From Tissierella_A sp964489715 (GTDB lineage: Bacteria > Bacillota > Clostridia > Tissierellales > Tissierellaceae), in assembly GCA_964489715.1 (NCBI GenBank), contig CAZBAK010000036.1, positions 1-17,196 on the forward strand: 17,196 nt of DNA. The letters are read 5' to 3'. The position numbers and the translations under genes were made by a program. The notes under the pieces are model-generated. The model saw only the letters and a program-made list of their open reading frames with translations. It did not search any database and had not been told where the DNA came from. Every line of letters starts with the position of its first letter. Within the stretch, counting starts at the first letter, position 1. Below, in pieces: positions 14,384 to 17,196 of the stretch.

Positions 14384-14725
14384 CTATATCTTTCTTATAA
14401 TACACATTTTCAAATAATTGTCTTCGTAGCTTATCTTTCCCCAATCTATAAAGGTACCAAGAAGCTCAATTTCTGGGTAGCCATGTTCCCCACCCATTAA
14501 GGGCCAATAGTATTCTTCGAATTCAGGTTGTCTTGTGTCGTTAAAGGCATCTTCTAAGGATTGTAGCTTATCAAGTGGAGCATCCTTACAAGGGCCTTCT
14601 ATGTTGATGGTAGCTTTTGTTTTATCAATATTAAATTTTATATCTAGATCATTCATATCTAGACTAAAACAAAAATTCATAAGTTCATCTAAAACCTTAA
14701 CTAATTTATCTCTTTCATCTTTCAT
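14384..14725 (-). CDS. Uncharacterised 113-residue protein following DUF1576
   Basis: I do not recognise the family. It is a small, acidic, soluble protein with no signal peptide or membrane segment. The first 20 residues look like an amphipathic helix (DKLVKVLDELMNFCFSL), followed by alternating short strands (DIKFNIDKTKATINIEG) and a C-terminal half rich in Tyr, Trp and Glu (EFEEYYWPLMGGEHGYPEI). It starts at an ATG 6 bases after the DUF1576 stop, and the ribosome site AGGAAAGGA lies in the last codons of that gene, so the two are translationally coupled. A small soluble partner or regulator of the membrane protein is a reasonable guess, no more. Confidence 0.75.
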   Translation of the reverse strand: MKDERDKLVKVLDELMNFCFSLDMNDLDIKFNIDKTKATINIEGPCKDAPLDKLQSLEDAFNDTRQPEFEEYYWPLMGGEHGYPEIELLGTFIDWGKISYEDNYLKMCIIRKI

Positions 14726-14731
14726 TGTCGA

Positions 14732-15985
14732 TTATCCTTTCCTAAAAGAATCTATAATTGGTACTAAAACAGCAGCTAAAAGTCCAGCTGAAAAACCGTT
14801 ATTGTATAAATTCATGCCTCCATGTAAATATCCTACATTCATAACTAAAGAAAGATGCATGAAACCTGTTAAGATACCATATTTCCATCCAAATTTACCT
14901 GAGATTGGAGCTAATGAAGTTCCAAATAGTGCTGCTAGTATTACAGATGTGGAGCTTGGATCCCAAATATTAAATAATGTTGCTAGATAAACTCCAAAAA
15001 CTATAAAAACAACATTTCTAGCATGCTTTCCAAATGCTCCAAAACCTACAATTGTAAAGATACCACCTATAATAGGACCGTTTAGATCCCCCTTAACTAA
15101 TAATACATAGAGCACTGCCATTATACCTAATATACCCATATTTATTAAAGATACTCCAAAACCACTTAGTCCTATAAAGTCTGATACAGTTCTACCAGAA
15201 AAGCCAAGGAGTTTTTTATAGCCTTTAAAGCTCTTGTTATTTAAAAAGAAACCCAATACTATCATACTTATAAATAAGCAGATAAAGTAAATACTTAAAA
15301 CAGTATTGTTTCCGCTGGATAGTATATTTGGATTGCTACTATTGAGTCCTAGAGACCTAAAAAAGGACATCAATATAGTTCCAACCACTCCTGCTGTAAA
15401 GCCCATATTGTATAGGTTGAAACCTTGATGGAAATTTATAAAATGGTTGGCAAGAGGTGGGAAAAAGAAACCACTTATAATTCCTATTAGATTACTCACT
15501 ACAATGGCTATAATAGGATTAAAATCATAACCAAAGGATATTTGACTGATCATAGGAGCCAGGGCAGTACCAAAGAAGGCCACTATGATAAATTTATTAA
15601 AACTCTCTTTTTGAGTTAGGGAATAGATATATACTCCTAAAATTATACTCCAAATATTGTAGATGTTTTTTCCGAAGAATGCAAAACCACCCATTGTAAA
15701 TATGCTGGCAACTATGGGACCGCTTATACTTACCTTATTTAACTTGGAAATAAATAAGCCAATCAAAAGTATAAGTCCACTATTGAAAAATGCAGACCCT
15801 AAATTACCTATAGAGATATATCCAGATAACAAAATACTTGGTGAAAGTATTATCTTTTTCATACCTGTCAATATTTCACTGGGGCTATTAAATAAAAAGG
15901 CTGAAACCAATATAATCATTGAATATGTAAAAAGAACCTTATATTTTACATCTTCCTTTACTACTACAATATTTCTAGTAAGCAC
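14732..15985 (-). CDS. DUF1576 polytopic membrane protein with internal duplication
   Basis: A 417-residue, very hydrophobic protein with about ten to twelve membrane segments, matching the DUF1576 family of uncharacterised Firmicutes membrane proteins. It is built of two similar halves. The first has GPIVASIFTMGGFAFFGKN, FFGTALAPMISQISFGY and GFNLYNMGFTAG; the second has GPIIGGIFTIVGFGAFGKH, LFGTSLAPISGKFGWKY and GMNLYNNGFSAG in the same order. Paired repeats of this sort are typical of transporters, but no substrate is known. The start is GTG at 15985, with AGGAAGTGAT upstream. It lies 54 bases after the GNAT gene, probably on the same transcript, and is followed at once by the 113-residue gene. 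Confidence 0.88.
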   Translation of the reverse strand: MLTRNIVVVKEDVKYKVLFTYSMIILVSAFLFNSPSEILTGMKKIILSPSILLSGYISIGNLGSAFFNSGLILLIGLFISKLNKVSISGPIVASIFTMGGFAFFGKNIYNIWSIILGVYIYSLTQKESFNKFIIVAFFGTALAPMISQISFGYDFNPIIAIVVSNLIGIISGFFFPPLANHFINFHQGFNLYNMGFTAGVVGTILMSFFRSLGLNSSNPNILSSGNNTVLSIYFICLFISMIVLGFFLNNKSFKGYKKLLGFSGRTVSDFIGLSGFGVSLINMGILGIMAVLYVLLVKGDLNGPIIGGIFTIVGFGAFGKHARNVVFIVFGVYLATLFNIWDPSSTSVILAALFGTSLAPISGKFGWKYGILTGFMHLSLVMNVGYLHGGMNLYNNGFSAGLLAAVLVPIIDSFRKG

Positions 15986-16039
15986 CCTATCACTTCCTTA
16001 TCTTTTTTAATTAATAAAATATATGCACGTTGAAATTCT

Positions 16040-16474
16040 CTATAAGTCTTTCTCCATTTCTATATGATCTATTGTCTTATAGAGAAAAGGTTTTCCCATA
16101 GGCCTGTATCCTAGACCTTTATAGAAGTTTTCAGCATATTCTCTGCCTGTTAAATAGGCTTTTTTGTAACCTTTTTCTTTAGCTACTTCTTCTATAAATT
16201 TCATAAGATAATGTCCCAGGCCAATGCCTCTAAATTTTTCATAGATGGCTAAAGTTTTTATTTGAGCAGTCTTCTCGTCTTTATGTAATAAAAATACTGT
16301 TCCTATAAGCTGGCCACCTACAAATGCACCATACATATCCATTTTCTTATCTATTTCTAAATCATCATCTTTTATATCAAGTCCCCAAGGCTTACGAAAA
16401 ACTTCATTTCTAAGATCAAGTGAATCAAAATATTCTTTGGATCCATATTCAATATTTAGCATATCAATCTCCAT
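16040..16474 (-). CDS. GNAT family N-acetyltransferase
   Basis: A 144-residue acetyltransferase that would move an acetyl group from acetyl-CoA to an amine; the acceptor is unknown. The N-terminal LRNEVFRKPWGL stretch resembles ElaA-like GNAT proteins. Motif A is clear: IKTLAIYEKFRGIGLGHYLM with the pyrophosphate-binding R-G-I-G-L-G, followed by KKAYLTGREYAENFYKGLGYRPMG, the usual C-terminal motif B. I place the start at the ATG at 16474, which has AAAGGAGAT 9 bases upstream; the frame is open to a TTG at 16495, but that codon lies before the ribosome site. It heads the minus-strand unit GNAT-DUF1576-unknown. Confidence 0.88.
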   Translation of the reverse strand: MEIDMLNIEYGSKEYFDSLDLRNEVFRKPWGLDIKDDDLEIDKKMDMYGAFVGGQLIGTVFLLHKDEKTAQIKTLAIYEKFRGIGLGHYLMKFIEEVAKEKGYKKAYLTGREYAENFYKGLGYRPMGKPFLYKTIDHIEMEKDL

Positions 16475-16496
16475 ATTTTTCATCTCCTTTGACAAA

Positions 16497-16525
16497 ATAA
16501 TAGCTTATAAAAAAGTCCTTGTCAA
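16497..16525 (-). promoter_or_regulatory. Promoter of the GNAT-DUF1576 unit
   Basis: On the minus strand: a perfect TTGACA (16525-16520), a 17-base spacer and TATTAT (16502-16497). It drives the leftward unit and is divergent from the promoter at 16582. Confidence 0.85.
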
Positions 16526-16581
16526 TAGAAAAGAATTTGGAGGGGGAGAAATATTAAAACAAGTGAGATAAAGGCTTAAGT

Positions 16582-16610
16582 TTGACAAGTATTTAACTTA
16601 ACTATATTAA
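16582..16610 (+). promoter_or_regulatory. Promoter of the terminal 163-residue gene
   Basis: TTGACA (16582-16587), a 17-base spacer and TATTAA (16605-16610). A second -10-like TATACT at 16626-16631 lacks an evident -35 partner. Confidence 0.7.
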
Positions 16611-16662
16611 GTAGGGAAGGAATGATATACTATTAGTAACGAAATAAAATAGGAGTGATAAT

Positions 16663-17154
16663 ATGAATCCAATGATTAAAAAGTTTGTAGATTCAGAAAT
16701 GATGACTGAAGAACAGGGGAAGTTTATTGAAGAAGCTATTATGAGAAAAGAGTCCATAGTAGTTTCAGGTCATAGGTCAGCAGGAATTAGACCCTTGATG
16801 GCTACACTTATGGCTGTTGCAAAATCTAATTTTACAAGTGTACAGGTTAAGGGCTTTGAGGATCTTGAAAAAGATGTTGAGTTCTTCCTCATTCCAGGCT
16901 TGGATAATTTAGACTTTGAAAAACTTATTTCAGAAGCTATCGCCAAAGAAGATACAGCTTTTGTATCATTAAAAGAGCCAGAGCATCCAGTTTCACTTAT
17001 GAAAGTATTAAGACAAAACTTTAAAAATGGGACAGGTATGGGCAAGAGAATTCAAACACTTGAGTGTGATAAAGAAAATGATCTTCCAAAACTTGTTAAG
17101 ATAACTGAGATGTATCTAGATGAAAATGGTAGAGTAAAAAGACAAGATCATTAA
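16663..17154 (+). CDS. Unknown 163-residue protein with a degenerate P-loop-like motif
   Basis: I do not recognise a named family. The protein is soluble, with no signal or membrane segment. Residues 31-52 (ESIVVSGHRSAGIR then PLMATLMAVA) have the beta-strand, glycine loop and helix pattern of a P-loop ATPase of the secretion/pilus ATPase (CpaF-like) kind. The loop reads GHRSAGIR, without the Lys-Ser/Thr needed to bind nucleotide phosphate. A further hydrophobic strand (VEFFLIPG, 72-79) could be a Walker-B-like strand, but lacks the usual acidic end. The N-terminus (MIKKFVDSEMMTEEQGKFIEEAI) is a helical pair. An AGGAGTG ribosome site precedes the ATG. It has its own promoter and no visible terminator before the window ends. 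An inactive ATPase relic used as a binding protein is one reading; the match may be fortuitous. Confidence 0.75.
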   Translation: MNPMIKKFVDSEMMTEEQGKFIEEAIMRKESIVVSGHRSAGIRPLMATLMAVAKSNFTSVQVKGFEDLEKDVEFFLIPGLDNLDFEKLISEAIAKEDTAFVSLKEPEHPVSLMKVLRQNFKNGTGMGKRIQTLECDKENDLPKLVKITEMYLDENGRVKRQDH

Positions 17155-17196
17155 TAAGAGCTAAAGAAGATAAAATTATGGTAGAGAATATTCTCT

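Noticed and set aside
1..17196. CRISPR arrays, insertion sequences, tRNA or rRNA genes
   Set aside because: I looked for repeated spacer patterns, transposase-like proteins and tRNA-like folds and found none; all intergenic stretches over 300 bases are accounted for by T-box or c-di-AMP leaders.

Overview
The window is chromosomal DNA from a low-GC, Gram-positive-type anaerobe, most likely Firmicutes (Clostridia or Tissierellia). The grounds are AT-rich codons, strong AGGAGG ribosome sites, TTG and GTG starts, two T-box leaders, a cyclic-di-AMP riboswitch, an ECF transporter component, YqjM-type NamA, and the LemA/DUF2207 and DUF1576 families. I see no mobile elements, tRNA or rRNA genes, or CRISPR arrays. 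Genus cannot be named from this sequence alone.

Layout. (1) 3-1418: the 3' part of a CorA-type Mg2+ channel gene, tightly followed by an ECF substrate-binding membrane component. (2) 1446-6504: promoter, T-box leader with a likely asparagine (AAC) specifier, then aspS-gatC (a natural fusion), a strongly degenerate gatA, and gatB, closed by a hairpin terminator that overlaps the gatB stop codon. (3) 6571-9323: promoter, a second T-box with a likely aspartate (GAC) specifier, a YjiH-family membrane transporter and a fold-type-II PLP enzyme, ending in a long perfect hairpin. (4) 9356-10369, minus: an old-yellow-enzyme NADPH dehydrogenase (NamA). (5) 10443-11935: promoter, c-di-AMP (ydaO-type) riboswitch, an opine-dehydrogenase-family gene, terminator. 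(6) 11957-14277: a LemA protein and a secreted/membrane DUF2207 protein with a glycine-rich tail. (7) 14384-16474, minus: a GNAT acetyltransferase, a DUF1576 membrane protein and a 113-residue unknown. (8) 16582-17154: its own promoter and an unknown 163-residue protein that looks like a P-loop protein with a broken Walker A.

The most striking system is region 2. AspRS carries GatC as a C-terminal domain, and GatB is intact. The GatA between them has lost all three members of the amidase Ser-cisSer-Lys triad (Lys to Glu, the Gly/Ser-rich loop deleted, nucleophile Ser to Glu) and is about 90 residues short, yet its reading frame is open and its ribosome site good. If this is the cell's route to Asn-tRNA, ammonia cannot come from glutamine through this GatA; it must come as free ammonia or from another amidase, unless a complete GatCAB exists elsewhere. 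The Asn-specific T-box argues that the operon is used for Asn-tRNA formation. A neighbouring Asp-specific T-box unit encodes a transporter and a possible ammonia-lyase or racemase, so the two units together look like an aspartate/asparagine supply locus. That functional link is inference.
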